NCBI GenBank assembly: GCA_026707405.1
Contig: JAPOWW010000020.1
Coordinates: 1-64,000 of the forward strand
Source: Chloroflexota bacterium
GTDB taxonomy: Bacteria; Chloroflexota; UBA11872; VXNJ01
Direction of reading: 5' to 3'
DNA: 64,000 bases
Below the pieces are notes generated by a model. It saw only the letters and a list, made by a program, of their open reading frames with translations, had not been told where the DNA came from and ran no database searches. The position numbers were made by a program, and so were the translations under genes. Every line of letters starts with the position of its first letter. The first letter of the stretch is position 1. Positions 18,994-27,569 of the stretch are shown here, piece by piece.

Positions 18994-19926
18994 CTAGCCT
19001 CCCGAGTCGTCTCCAGCCTGGAATCCGCACGCTACGATGTTCTCAATCACGGCGCCGAAGGCGGCTTCGGTGCCCTCGCTAAAGGTCTGGGCCAAGCCTT
19101 CCGGCCCACCCAGCGCTTCCACCGCACACTGAAAGTTATCCCTGTCGTCCGGATCCATCTCCATGCCGGCGGCGGCGGTCTCCCATTCGGCGTCGTTCAG
19201 ACACACGGCCGTCAGGATGCCGATAGACAGGCCGATCATGATGCCTGACGCCTCGTCTCCATCCACGGCTCCGCTCATCAATCCGGACAGGTCAACTGCT
19301 TCAATCAGCGTGAGGATGCAGCTTGAAGACTCGACGCTCAGCGGACCGGTCTCCTCCAGGACCGGGGCGAGGGCAAGGCGCACCAGGTTCTTATCCTCCA
19401 GACAGCCGAAGAACCCGGTCTGCTCTTCGGGTGTCGCCGTTTCCGGCGCGGTGAAGATCTGCATCAGCCGCCCTATGTCCGCCACTCCGGCGAGACAGGT
19501 CAGGTCGGCCTCCGAGAAGTCGGTCGCAATCGCCATCGGGTCAGTCAGGAGCAGGGGCTTGATCTGCCCCATTTCGGTGGATTCCGCGGGGGCCTCCGGG
19601 GTGGCCGTCGGCTCTGGCTCTGGGGTGGCTGTTGGTTCCGGCTCCGGGGTCGCTGTCGGTTCCGGGGCCTCGGTCGCCGCGGCTTCCGGCTCGGGCGTGG
19701 CCGTAGGCTCGGGCGTTGCCGTGGGTTCAGGCGTGGCCGTAGGCTCCGGCATAGCCGTCGGTTCGGGTGTGGCCGTGGGTTCCGGCGTGGCTGTCGGCTC
19801 GGGCATGGCGGTTGCCGTCGGTGCCGCAGGTGGACTCGTCGGGGCCTCGGCGACCTCGTCGCCGTTACATGCCAGCAGCGCCACTAGTGCGATCAATGCC
19901 GCGGCGCCCATCAATTTCGATCTCAT
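18994..19926 (-). CDS. Secreted lipoprotein with EPTATP linker and cysteine-bearing domain
   Basis: 310 residues from ATG 19926, preceded by an AGAGGG ribosome site; upstream codons to 20037 are unlikely to be used. The signal peptide ends in the lipobox LVALLAC. A proline-rich EPTATPEP linker of about 100 residues follows, then a globular domain with six cysteines (in LTCLAG, FGCLED, SSCILT, AVCLND, FQCAVE and VACGFQ), which would form three disulfides after export. No family is recognised. The linker suggests a domain held away from the membrane or through a wall layer. It is a single minus-strand gene. Confidence 0.75.
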   Translation of the reverse strand: MRSKLMGAAALIALVALLACNGDEVAEAPTSPPAAPTATAMPEPTATPEPTATPEPTAMPEPTATPEPTATPEPTATPEPEAAATEAPEPTATPEPEPTATPEPEPTATPEAPAESTEMGQIKPLLLTDPMAIATDFSEADLTCLAGVADIGRLMQIFTAPETATPEEQTGFFGCLEDKNLVRLALAPVLEETGPLSVESSSCILTLIEAVDLSGLMSGAVDGDEASGIMIGLSIGILTAVCLNDAEWETAAAGMEMDPDDRDNFQCAVEALGGPEGLAQTFSEGTEAAFGAVIENIVACGFQAGDDSGG

Positions 19927-20103
19927 TCGCCCTCTTCCCGTAGTTTTAGCTGCATGTCCCAGGCAGCGTCCGTTGCCGATGATTTGCCGTGTTGACCGCA
20001 CGCACAATAGTAGTCTGGAATGAGCGGCTCTTCCCAAGCCGGATTGGATCGAGCGACCGCCGTAGCCTTGAGAGCCGGCCCGCCTACTCCAGCAACTGCG
20101 GCC

Positions 20104-21570
20104 TCAAATGAAGACATTCACTTCTTCTTCGACATACTCCGCTTTCATCAGCAGGGCGGGCAGGATGGCGACCAGCGACAGGAACCCCGAGATCATGAAC
20201 AGGTTCTGGAACACGGTGACGCCGGCTCCTATCAACGTGGCCTCGGTATCCTCGAAGCTCGATCCCAGGTCCACGTCGGCTGTAAGGCTGTAGAAGCGCT
20301 CGATTCCCCAGGCGGACAACGCCGCCAGCCCCAACGCCATCCCCACCATTCGCGATGCCGTGACCAATGAGGCCGCGGCTCCCCAATAGTGACTCGGTGC
20401 CGCGCTCAGGGCGCTGACGTTTATCGGGGGGATGACCAGCCCGAATCCCAACCCCGCCGCCACCAGCGGGGCGGTCAGCCTTAGCTCCCCGACATCCCTC
20501 TCCCAGCCGCTCATGAACAACAAGCCGGTTGCCATCAGCGCAAGGCCGGTAATGCAGACCTCTCTCACCCCCGTCCAGCGAAGCAGGTAGCCTCCCACCA
20601 CCGCCCCCACCGGTATCGCGGCAGTGAGGCGCACAAGTTGGAGGGCGCTCTCCCATGCCTTCTTCTCCATCACGGTGGCGGCCATCAGGGGCACGCACAC
20701 CAAGGCCATGATCAAGGCGACCCCCACCAGGAACTGGGCGACGTTGGAGGACAAGAACGCCCTGGAGGTGTACAGGAAAGATGCCAGCAGGGGCTGGACC
20801 GCGCGTCGTTCCACCAGGACCAGCACGGCGACCAGAACGACTCCCGCGACCACCATGAAGTACGGGTAAATGGACTCTCCAGAGAAGATACCTCTCTGGG
20901 ACAGCCCAAGGGTCAGGACGGTCAGCGCCCCTCCGAGCACCAGCGCCCCGACGTAGTCCATCTTGGCTGCGGGATTGGCGCGGTTCGGCAAGATGGCCAA
21001 AAGCGCAATCAGAATGAAGCTCTGGGGTACGTCCAGCCAGAATATCCACCGCCAGCCAACCAACTCGATGATGGCTCCTCCATAGAGAGGGCCCAGGACC
21101 GAACCGGCTTCGGCCGAGGCGGCCACGAGGCCCAGCGCGATACCCCTTTTCTCCGGTGATACGACTCCCACCGCCATTGCCAGGCCGATGGGGACCGTGG
21201 CGCCGCCCCCGATGGCCTGGAGCACCCTGGCGGACACTACCCAGTCGAAGTTCGGCGCCAGCGCCACCAGCGCCGACCCGATGGCGAACAACAGGAGCGC
21301 CGCGTGAAACATCCTGACCCGGCCGTAGACGTCGGAAAGTCGCCCTGCCAGCGGCATGGCCACGGTGTAGGCGACCAGGTACGCGGTCACGATCCAGGAC
21401 GCCCTGTCCAGGTCCGTGAGGGGAATCTCCAGGTCCACCATTACGCTGGGCAGCGCGGCCACCACGACGGTCTGGTCGAGGGCGGTCGAAAACACCCCCA
21501 GGCAAATGATGCCCAGGATGACCGACGGGGAAGAACCCAGCGCGGCCAGGCGACTCCGAACGCTGTTCAC
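20104..21570 (-). CDS. MFS efflux transporter, DHA2 (EmrB/QacA, P55-like) family
   Basis: 488 residues, 14 predicted membrane segments. The N-terminal motifs LDQTVVVAALPSVMVDLE and LAGRLSDVYGRVRMF (MFS motif A) and the segment GGGATVPIGLAMAVGVVSPEKRG are those of the DHA2 drug:proton antiporters. The GTG start at 21570 lies 10 nt after the stop of an LprG-type lipoprotein gene, the same order as lprG-Rv1410c (P55) in mycobacteria, where the pair exports lipids to the outer envelope. A role in lipid or lipophile efflux is therefore more likely than simple drug resistance; this is inferred from context. Confidence 0.85.
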   Translation of the reverse strand: MNSVRSRLAALGSSPSVILGIICLGVFSTALDQTVVVAALPSVMVDLEIPLTDLDRASWIVTAYLVAYTVAMPLAGRLSDVYGRVRMFHAALLLFAIGSALVALAPNFDWVVSARVLQAIGGGATVPIGLAMAVGVVSPEKRGIALGLVAASAEAGSVLGPLYGGAIIELVGWRWIFWLDVPQSFILIALLAILPNRANPAAKMDYVGALVLGGALTVLTLGLSQRGIFSGESIYPYFMVVAGVVLVAVLVLVERRAVQPLLASFLYTSRAFLSSNVAQFLVGVALIMALVCVPLMAATVMEKKAWESALQLVRLTAAIPVGAVVGGYLLRWTGVREVCITGLALMATGLLFMSGWERDVGELRLTAPLVAAGLGFGLVIPPINVSALSAAPSHYWGAAASLVTASRMVGMALGLAALSAWGIERFYSLTADVDLGSSFEDTEATLIGAGVTVFQNLFMISGFLSLVAILPALLMKAEYVEEEVNVFI

Positions 21571-21580
21571 CGACTGGATG

Positions 21581-22318
21581 CTACGACCCTATGTCCGGGA
21601 GCTCGATTTCAACGGGAATGTCGACGGCTTCGATGATGACGAGACGGACGGTTTCCGGGGCATCGTCATCGTAGAGTTGGCCGTCTATCTTTATCTGCCG
21701 CAAGGCGTGCCCGGCTTCGTCGATCCACAGGGTCAAGTTGACCGTATGACCCGAGTCCACGGAGGTGATCAGGTCCGACAACTCCTCTGAAGTAATGCTC
21801 GTCTCGACCCGATAGGCCTGGATGTCCAGCACGGCCTCCGTTCCCGTGATCGTCCCGTCCTCGATCCTGTTAAGCAGGTCCTGCAAGGTTGTCCCCAACC
21901 CCGCGAAATTGAAGGGCACCTGGTCGAGCGGCAATGAGGCCCACGGCGCGTCCTTGGAGAGCTTCATGAAGGCCTGGTCTCCGACCGCCATCATTTCGAT
22001 CTGCACGAATCCAAAGCCCGGCGCGACCACGTCCACCACCATCCTGAAGCTGTCGGGAGCCTTTACTTCCGCTTCCAGGCTCTTGAACGTCGTTCCGAAG
22101 AACTTGGCTCCCGATTCGTTCTCGTCGGCCATGCTGAACTTGGCCGTCGACATCGCGCCCATCTTCTCTCCGGCGTTCGAAAGCAGTTCGCCCAGCGTGG
22201 GTGTCGGTACCGGAATAGGCGTGGCCTCCTCTCCGTTGCACGCGGCGACTAGGAACAGGAACGCCGCCAGCAAGACGGTGATCGACAACCCGCGACGCAG
22301 CATCCTGGACAAGTTCAT
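21581..22318 (-). CDS. LppX/LprAFG-family lipoprotein (LprG-like)
   Basis: 245 residues. The signal peptide ends in the lipobox LFLVAAC, so the mature protein is lipid-anchored. The mature domain follows the LppX_LprAFG fold: VVDVVAPGFGFVQIEMMAVG, QAFMKLSKDAPWASLP, the helical GTTLQDLLNRIEDGTITGTE and the late strands VNLTLWIDEAGHALRQIKI. These proteins carry acylated lipids in a hydrophobic cavity. AAGGAG at good spacing supports the start. The MFS gene follows after 10 nt, so the two are almost certainly co-transcribed and work together. Confidence 0.8.
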   Translation of the reverse strand: MNLSRMLRRGLSITVLLAAFLFLVAACNGEEATPIPVPTPTLGELLSNAGEKMGAMSTAKFSMADENESGAKFFGTTFKSLEAEVKAPDSFRMVVDVVAPGFGFVQIEMMAVGDQAFMKLSKDAPWASLPLDQVPFNFAGLGTTLQDLLNRIEDGTITGTEAVLDIQAYRVETSITSEELSDLITSVDSGHTVNLTLWIDEAGHALRQIKIDGQLYDDDAPETVRLVIIEAVDIPVEIELPDIGS

Positions 22319-22541
22319 CTGCTCATCTCCTTGACTCGGCGTTCAACGGCGGGCGCCAATCTCATGGGGAGCACGGCATTCTTGCGTGTCAGTCGAGGCA
22401 TGCCGCCTCGTTCGAGGGCGAGTCCCCGCGAGGCGGCCGATCGCTCCAACCACAGGCGCATTAGGTGAAGTTCTCCCCTGACCATTGGCTGAATCTTAGC
22501 GAAGGCGCATGTATTCGCTGAAAGTCAAGCCTGTTATGGAT

Positions 22542-22682
22542 TTACTCTATTTGTGTACTTTCGTCCAAATCCGCTGAGATCGGGCCGACACGGGTCCGGG
22601 CGGCCTCGCGTATGCCGCGAGCGACCGATTCGATAAATCTTGGCGAATAGAATCCGTCAACGCTCTCGATGGTCGCCTCCAT
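22542..22682 (-). CDS. Small ORF of unknown function, perhaps a gene remnant
   Basis: 46 codons from ATG 22682, reading MEATIESVDGFYSPRFIE and onward to ADLDESTQIE. Composition and the helical REAARTRVG part look protein-like, and coding-like sequence (REHVDDSSIVQL) continues upstream to a stop without a standard start, so it could be the tail of a decayed gene. It is divergent from the intradiol dioxygenase. The rest of 22319-22763 shows only short GC-rich dyads. Confidence 0.3.
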   Translation of the reverse strand: MEATIESVDGFYSPRFIESVARGIREAARTRVGPISADLDESTQIE

Positions 22683-22763
22683 GAGTTGGACGATGGAGGA
22701 ATCGTCGACGTGCTCGCGGCGGTCGAGCCGCTAGACCCCAGTCCCAAGACGGAGGTGTGCAAA

Positions 22764-23534
22764 GTGGACCTGACAAAAAGAGAATCGTTGCAGAGAATTG
22801 CCGCTCTGCTTGGCATCGCGGTGTTGACAGGATGCGGTACGCGCAGCTCCGGCGAGTCCAGGAACCAGACACCGACGCCGGCGCCGGCAGGCTCCACCCG
22901 CACGCCGCCTACCGCCGCGGCACGCTCGTTGGCATCGCCCTTGCCGGTTGACGATACACCCGTCTGCATACTGACTCCTCAGGCGACCGAAGGGCCGTTC
23001 TACTTCGACACGAACCGGATACGGCAAAACATCATCGAGGACCGCGTCGGGTCGCCGCTGCGGATGTCGATCCGTGTCATGAGGGTGGACGACGGCTGCG
23101 CGCCACTAAAGGACGCCTTGGTTGACATATGGCACACGGACGCCGGCGGCCTCTACTCAGGGTATCCCGGTCAGCCCGGCGGACAGGACACTTCCGGCCA
23201 GACTTTCCTTCGCGGCGCCCAGGTGACCGACGCCGACGGCATCGCCCTGTTCGACACCATCTATCCCGGCTGGTACCCCGGCCGTACGGTCCATATCCAC
23301 TTCAAGGTTCGCTACGGAGACAATACATACGCGACGTCCCAGTTTTATTTCCCCGACGACTTCACAGACCGCGTCTATAGCCGGACGCCCTACAGTGACC
23401 GGCCCAACCGCACTACGCGCAACGCGAACGACTCCCTGCTGCGCGGCGATCCCGCCGAGAGCAACCTGCTTGCGTCGGTTATGGAAGACGGCGACGGCTA
23501 CTTCGGCACAATTACCGTCGGGGTAATCGTTTAG
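22764..23534 (+). CDS. Intradiol ring-cleavage dioxygenase-like lipoprotein
   Basis: 256 residues from GTG 22764, eight bases after GGAGG (22751-22755); this start gives MDLTKRESLQRIAALLGIAV followed by LTGCG, a lipoprotein signal. The catalytic domain shows the protocatechuate/catechol dioxygenase strands: PQATEGPFYFD, DALVDIWHTDAGGLYSGYPG, then GWYPGRTVHIHFKV with the HxH and tyrosine ligands of the non-heme Fe(III). Exported members of this family are common in environmental bacteria and may act on aromatic or lignin-derived compounds; the substrate is not known. Single plus-strand gene. Confidence 0.85.
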   Translation: MDLTKRESLQRIAALLGIAVLTGCGTRSSGESRNQTPTPAPAGSTRTPPTAAARSLASPLPVDDTPVCILTPQATEGPFYFDTNRIRQNIIEDRVGSPLRMSIRVMRVDDGCAPLKDALVDIWHTDAGGLYSGYPGQPGGQDTSGQTFLRGAQVTDADGIALFDTIYPGWYPGRTVHIHFKVRYGDNTYATSQFYFPDDFTDRVYSRTPYSDRPNRTTRNANDSLLRGDPAESNLLASVMEDGDGYFGTITVGVIV

Positions 23535-23597
23535 TGGGGAGTTACTTCCTTATATCGGAAGTTCCCGTCGGACAGTTCGCTATGCGGTACGTTTAGG

Positions 23598-23669
23598 TCC
23601 CCCCACCAGGACTCGAACCTGGGCACATGGTTTAGGAAACCACTGCTCTATCCTCTGAGCTATGGGGGG
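23598..23669 (-). tRNA. tRNA-Arg (CCU anticodon)
   Basis: A complete cloverleaf: acceptor CCCCCCA/TGGGGGG, D arm GCTC/GAGC, anticodon stem GTGGT/ACCAT with loop TTCCTAA (anticodon CCT) and T arm CCAGG-TTCGAGT-CCTGG, discriminator A. CCA is not fully encoded. Confidence 0.9.
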
Positions 23670-23885
23670 CAAGCGCCGCATCCGCCGCTTGGCAGGCCAT
23701 TGATCTCTCGCAAGTCTCGAATTCTAGCCAAAAGCTCGCTGCGCGCCGCGAATCGAGTCGAATAGCCTCCGACCGAGGCCGCGACGAGGGATTTTCGGCA
23801 TGGGACGAATCGCCAGCACTGTGCGGTCACGGGCGCTGGCGGGTTAAGCGGGGTCATAATTGGGTAGTTCTGGCGGGAGGATGTG

Positions 23886-24725
23886 ATGAAGACTCAACGG
23901 CCGCTGTCCGAGGACCAGATGGAGCAGTTCAGGACGTTCGGGTTCCTGGCGTTTCCGGGGCTGCTGGCCGATTGCGTCGACAGGATCATCGAGGAGTTCG
24001 AGGCTATCTGGGCGGCCCGCGGCGGCGGGCATCACGGCCGCGAGCACGACGGCGTCAACAGGTCGGCCATTGTCCCGTTCCCCGACCAGAGTGAGTACCT
24101 GAGCTCGCTGCTGGATGACCCACGGATTCACGACATCGTCTCCAGCATCTGCGGCGAGAACTTTAACTACACCAGCGGCGACGGCAACCTGTACGCCGGC
24201 GATACCCGCTGGCACTCCGACGGCTACGGCGGGCGGCCGGTGCTGAGCATCAAGATGGCCTTCTATCTTGACCCGACCACAAGGGACACGGGCGCCCTCC
24301 GCGTCATTCCGGGCAGCCATCGGGTCGGCGAACCGTTCGCCGACGCGCTGGAACGTCATCTGCGCAACGGCGGGTTCGGCATAGCTCCCGACCAGGTCCC
24401 GGCCTGCGTGCTGGAGACGACGCCCGGCGACGTGCTGGTGTTCGACCACAATATCAAGCACGCTTCGTTCGGCGGCTCCGGGCGAAGGCGCATGTACACG
24501 ATGAACTTCTCGGAGCGCTATCCCGAAGACAAGCTGTTCGAGCTGCGCAAAGTGCTCGGTAAGGAGGCCCGGTTCTGGATCGACCGGATTCACGGTGAGG
24601 CGATGGTCCGCACCGCCGGACCGGAGCGGATGGTCCACCTGCGCCAGGTCAGAGAGAACGACACCCACCTGGGCGAGCTTGCACGGGAGCTCAGGAAGAC
24701 GATGAAGGAGCCGTCCCGCAGCTAG
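23886..24725 (+). CDS. Phytanoyl-CoA dioxygenase family (PhyH) protein
   Basis: About 279 residues; ATG 23886 is preferred over GTG 23883 because GGGAGG (23875-23880) then has normal spacing. It is a Fe(II)/2-oxoglutarate oxygenase of the PhyH family: DTRWHSDGYGG holds the HxD pair (H110, D112), and FDHNIKHASFGGSGRRRMY the distal histidine (about H192) and the 2-oxoglutarate-binding arginine. SLEDQMEQF-like N-terminal helix and GALRVIPGSHR are also typical. The substrate is unknown; such genes are strongly expanded in SAR202-type Chloroflexota. It converges on the B12-binding regulator. Confidence 0.85.
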   Translation: MKTQRPLSEDQMEQFRTFGFLAFPGLLADCVDRIIEEFEAIWAARGGGHHGREHDGVNRSAIVPFPDQSEYLSSLLDDPRIHDIVSSICGENFNYTSGDGNLYAGDTRWHSDGYGGRPVLSIKMAFYLDPTTRDTGALRVIPGSHRVGEPFADALERHLRNGGFGIAPDQVPACVLETTPGDVLVFDHNIKHASFGGSGRRRMYTMNFSERYPEDKLFELRKVLGKEARFWIDRIHGEAMVRTAGPERMVHLRQVRENDTHLGELARELRKTMKEPSRS

Positions 24726-24741
24726 CCTCCAGCCGTCGGTA

Positions 24742-25659
24742 TTACCCGTCCTCCGTCGAGACGAGTTCCGCAACCGGGACGTTTAGGGCGTCAGCGATCT
24801 TGACGATGGCTCCCATCGTCAAGTTCTGCCTGCCGCGCTCGACCATGCTGATGTAGGTCCGGTCGAGCCCTGACGCCTTGGCAAGGTCCTGCTGGGTCAT
24901 GTTCAGGGCCGTGCGGACCGAGTTGATCTTGCGGCCCATGGCGGCCAGATGGTCAGTCAGCGACAGCTTTGGGCGCTCCAGCCCCAAGAGGCTCCGCGCC
25001 TGACCGACCGCTTCCAGTCCGTCCAGTCCGATCCCGTCGACTCCCAGTGATCTGATGTCCGCTTCCTCCGCGTTCACTGCGTACCCTCCCAGAAGCACCT
25101 TCGGCGCGGGGTCCAGTTCCCCAAGAGCCGCCGCCGCCGCCTTGGCGTTTGGCAGGAACTCAGGCAGCGTGCACGAGAGAGCGACGAGATCAGAGCGTCT
25201 TTGTCGAACAAACTCCACAAGGTCTTTCGTGGGTGTTCCGTACCCGAGGAAATCGACCTCCCATCCATCCATTGTGAGAAAGTCCGCCACCATGCGGGCG
25301 CCGACTACGTGCTCGTCGCCTTCGACCGGCGTGACCACGGCGCGCGCACCCAGGAGTTTGCGGGGCCGCATTTCCTCTCTAAGCGTGTCCATTACGACCA
25401 TCGTTATGGAGGTGGCCAGGTGCTCTTGCGCGACGTTGAGCGCCCCCTCGTGCCAAAGCTCCCCGATCTTGTCCTGGGAAGGCGCGAGCACTTCGAGATA
25501 GATCCTGGCCGCGCCGAGTCCTTGCTTTCGCGCGTTCGTGATCACCGTGCGGGCGACAGCTTGCTCGCCCCGAACTAGAGCATCGACGTATCGGTTTAGC
25601 AGTCCTGTCGAGTCAGACGTTCGCGCCAATTGCGACCTGCTTTGAATGATAGTCCACAT
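24742..25659 (-). CDS. Cobalamin-binding regulator with C-terminal XRE-type HTH (CarH-like sensor, inverted order)
   Basis: 305 residues. Residues about 20-95 form a helical B12-binding cap with W69-x9-E79H80 (WHEGALNVAQEH), the signature of light-sensing CarH proteins that bind adenosylcobalamin. Residues about 105-225 are a Rossmann-like B12 domain with the lower-ligand motif GDEHVVG (D115-x-H117-x-x-G120) and VLLGGYAVN. Residues about 241-300 are an XRE-type helix-turn-helix (MTQQDLAKASGLDRTYISMV). CarH/LitR proteins carry a MerR domain at the N-terminus, so here both class and position of the DNA-binding part differ. It likely acts as a cytosolic light- or B12-responsive repressor. The gene diverges from DUF378. 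Confidence 0.8.
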   Translation of the reverse strand: MWTIIQSRSQLARTSDSTGLLNRYVDALVRGEQAVARTVITNARKQGLGAARIYLEVLAPSQDKIGELWHEGALNVAQEHLATSITMVVMDTLREEMRPRKLLGARAVVTPVEGDEHVVGARMVADFLTMDGWEVDFLGYGTPTKDLVEFVRQRRSDLVALSCTLPEFLPNAKAAAAALGELDPAPKVLLGGYAVNAEEADIRSLGVDGIGLDGLEAVGQARSLLGLERPKLSLTDHLAAMGRKINSVRTALNMTQQDLAKASGLDRTYISMVERGRQNLTMGAIVKIADALNVPVAELVSTEDG

Positions 25660-26062
25660 TTACGTCGAATATAGTTGACAGCCCACTATCGGACTGTTAG
25701 CTTTATACCACATCAACGAGAGATATAACCAACAGGAAGCCGATGATCAGCGATTTGTCAGTCAGCTCTACATCGATAGTGGAGCGGCAATACGGGTCCG
25801 CAAGCAAGCCGGTCCTTGATCGCCTCGAAGCGCCGCACGGGATGCGGCGGCATGGGGGCGATCGAATCACGGCACCGTCCGGTGCGCCGGTTGGTTTAGG
25901 CGCGGTCGAGTCACGTGTCCGCGGAAGGAGGACGCCACCCGGATCGAGGACATAGCGGAGGGACGGCGGCCCCAGCGCCAGGCCGTTGTCCCCGGGACGC
26001 TCGACGACAGGCGCTAATCCACGGACTAACGAAGCAAGTCATAACAGGGAGATTCTTGGGAG
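25660..26062. other. Divergent regulatory region of the B12 regulator and DUF378 gene
   Basis: No gene is supported in these 403 bases. An inverted repeat CCACTATCG (25683-25691) / CGATAGTGG (25774-25782) and a TTGACA (25675-25680) near the regulator start are visible; the inverted repeat is a possible operator for the regulator. The remaining sequence is GC-rich with no clear structure. Confidence 0.4.
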
Positions 26063-26266
26063 ATGGAAATCGTTCAGATAGTGGCAATCGTGCTGGCGGC
26101 TATCGGCGCCTTGAACTGGGGACTCGTCGGGCTGTTCAAGTTCGACCTGGTGGCCTTCGTGGCCGGCGGAACGAAGTTCGGGGAGGTCAATCCGTTCTCG
26201 CGATTGGTCTACGTCCTCGTGGCGATAGCGGGTGTGCTCGCCCTCACGGCGATCGCGGAGTTATAG
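26063..26266 (+). CDS. DUF378 (YuzA-like) small membrane protein
   Basis: 67 residues with two membrane helices: VQIVAIVLAAIGALNWGLVG, the conserved DUF378 hallmark, and LVYVLVAIAGVLALTAIA. This length and pattern are typical. The function of the family is unknown. AGGGAG lies 11 bases upstream of the ATG. It is divergent from the B12-binding regulator, so it is the nearest candidate target; the fasciclin gene follows 78 nt downstream after a hairpin. Confidence 0.85.
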   Translation: MEIVQIVAIVLAAIGALNWGLVGLFKFDLVAFVAGGTKFGEVNPFSRLVYVLVAIAGVLALTAIAEL

Positions 26267-26274
26267 CTTGCGAC

Positions 26275-26306
26275 ACAAGACCCGTGAATCGATCGCGAGG
26301 TCTTGT
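26275..26306 (+). terminator. Hairpin between DUF378 and fasciclin genes
   Basis: Inverted repeat ACAAGACC (26275-26282) / GGTCTTGT (26299-26306) with a 16-nt loop and no clear T-tract. It may attenuate transcription, stabilise an mRNA end or serve as a regulator site. Confidence 0.4.
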
Positions 26307-26344
26307 ACATATCACCTTCAAAGGAGAAGGAGCTTGAAATCAAA

Positions 26345-27394
26345 ATGATTAACGTAATCGGAGTACTGCGCCGCGGCATGTCGCGCGGGGGTATCGTCAT
26401 CGCGGCTCTGGCGCTGGTAACCGCTCTGATAGCGGCGGCCTGCGACAACGAAGAAGCCGTAGTGACTGCTTCCCCGACTGCAACGCCTGTGCCGAAGACT
26501 CCGGTTGAAACCACGTCTGCACCGGAGCCGGTAGCTCAGGCAGATATAGTCGACATAGCCGTCGACGACGGCAGGTTCGCGACTCTGGTGGCCGCGCTGG
26601 AAGCGGCGGGTCTCGTCGAGACGTTGCAAGGCGAAGGGCCGTTCACGGTCTTCGCGCCGACCGACGAAGCGTTCGCGAAGCTGCCGGAAGGCACGGTCGA
26701 GTCGCTGTTGCAAGACATTCCGGCCTTGACGGACATCTTGCTGTACCACGTAGTTGCCGGGGCCGTAAGCTCCGAACAGGTGGTGACGCTGGACTCAGCC
26801 GAGACGGTGCAGGGCGAAAGTCTTGCGATCTCGGTCGACGGCGGGACGGTTTCGATAGGTGAAGCTACGGTGCTTATCGCCGACATCGAGGCGTCCAACG
26901 GCGTCATCCACGTCATCGACGCGGTGCTGATTCCTGAGCCTGCCGCTGCGATGGAAGAGACGACCGAGCCGGAACCGGCGGCCCAGGCCGACATCGTGGA
27001 CCTAGCCGTCGACGACGGCAGATTCACGACGCTGGTGGCAGCTCTGGAGGCGGCGGGTCTCGTGGAGACGTTGCAAGGCGAAGGGCCGTTCACGGTCTTC
27101 GCGCCGACCGACGAAGCATTCGCGAAGCTGCCGGAAGGCACGGTCGAGTCGCTGCTGCAAGACGTTCCGGCGTTGACGGACATACTGCTGTATCACGTCG
27201 TTGCCGGAGCCGTCAGTTCCGAGCAGGTAGTGACGCTTGATTCAGCCGAGACCGTGCAGGGCGCGAGTCTTGCGATATCGGTCGACGGCGGAACGGTCTC
27301 GATAGATGAAGCAACGGTGCTTATCGTCGACATCGAGGCGTCCAACGGAGTCATCCACGTGATCGATTCGGTGCTTATTCCACCCGCTAACTAG
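26345..27394 (+). CDS. Lipoprotein with two fasciclin (FAS1) domains
   Basis: 349 residues from ATG 26345; a TTG at 26303 extends the frame but would place extra charged residues before the signal peptide. The signal ends in LIAAAC, a lipobox. Two FAS1 domains follow, each with the H1 motif ([20 protein letters not shown]) and the H2 region with the YH motif ([20 protein letters not shown]). The copies are 447 nt apart and almost identical in DNA, so the duplication looks recent. FAS1 proteins act in adhesion or bind hydrophobic ligands at the cell surface. A strong hairpin follows the stop. Confidence 0.88.
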   Translation: MINVIGVLRRGMSRGGIVIAALALVTALIAAACDNEEAVVTASPTATPVPKTPVETTSAPEPVAQADIVDIAVDDGRFATLVAALEAAGLVETLQGEGPFTVFAPTDEAFAKLPEGTVESLLQDIPALTDILLYHVVAGAVSSEQVVTLDSAETVQGESLAISVDGGTVSIGEATVLIADIEASNGVIHVIDAVLIPEPAAAMEETTEPEPAAQADIVDLAVDDGRFTTLVAALEAAGLVETLQGEGPFTVFAPTDEAFAKLPEGTVESLLQDVPALTDILLYHVVAGAVSSEQVVTLDSAETVQGASLAISVDGGTVSIDEATVLIVDIEASNGVIHVIDSVLIPPAN

Positions 27395-27398
27395 TACC

Positions 27399-27469
27399 GC
27401 GCAGGGGGCCGCGACCGGCGATCATTTCCCCCTTTTCCCTTCCCTGTCCGGTCGTGCGCCCCCTCGCGC
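27399..27469 (+). terminator. Terminator-like long hairpin after the fasciclin gene
   Basis: Imperfect inverted repeat of about 20 nt: the arm at 27399-27418 (GCGCAGGGGG...GACCGG) pairs with 27448-27469 (CCGGTC...CCCCCTCGCGC). The loop is pyrimidine-rich. It starts five bases after the stop codon. Confidence 0.5.
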
Positions 27470-27569
27470 AACCCCACCTTCGAACACGAGCAGAGGGTGC
27501 GGGAATGAGGCGTTTGCGCTATCTCAAAATTCCCGCCACTCGACCTCTGAGGCCGAGGGTATCGGGCAG

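Noticed and set aside
19163-20023. 286-residue plus-strand frame
   Set aside because: Opposite strand of the lipoprotein gene; its GSGVAVGSG part mirrors the EPTATP linker.
23844-24773. 309-residue minus-strand frame
   Set aside because: Shadow of the PhyH gene, which has all metal-binding residues in the plus frame.
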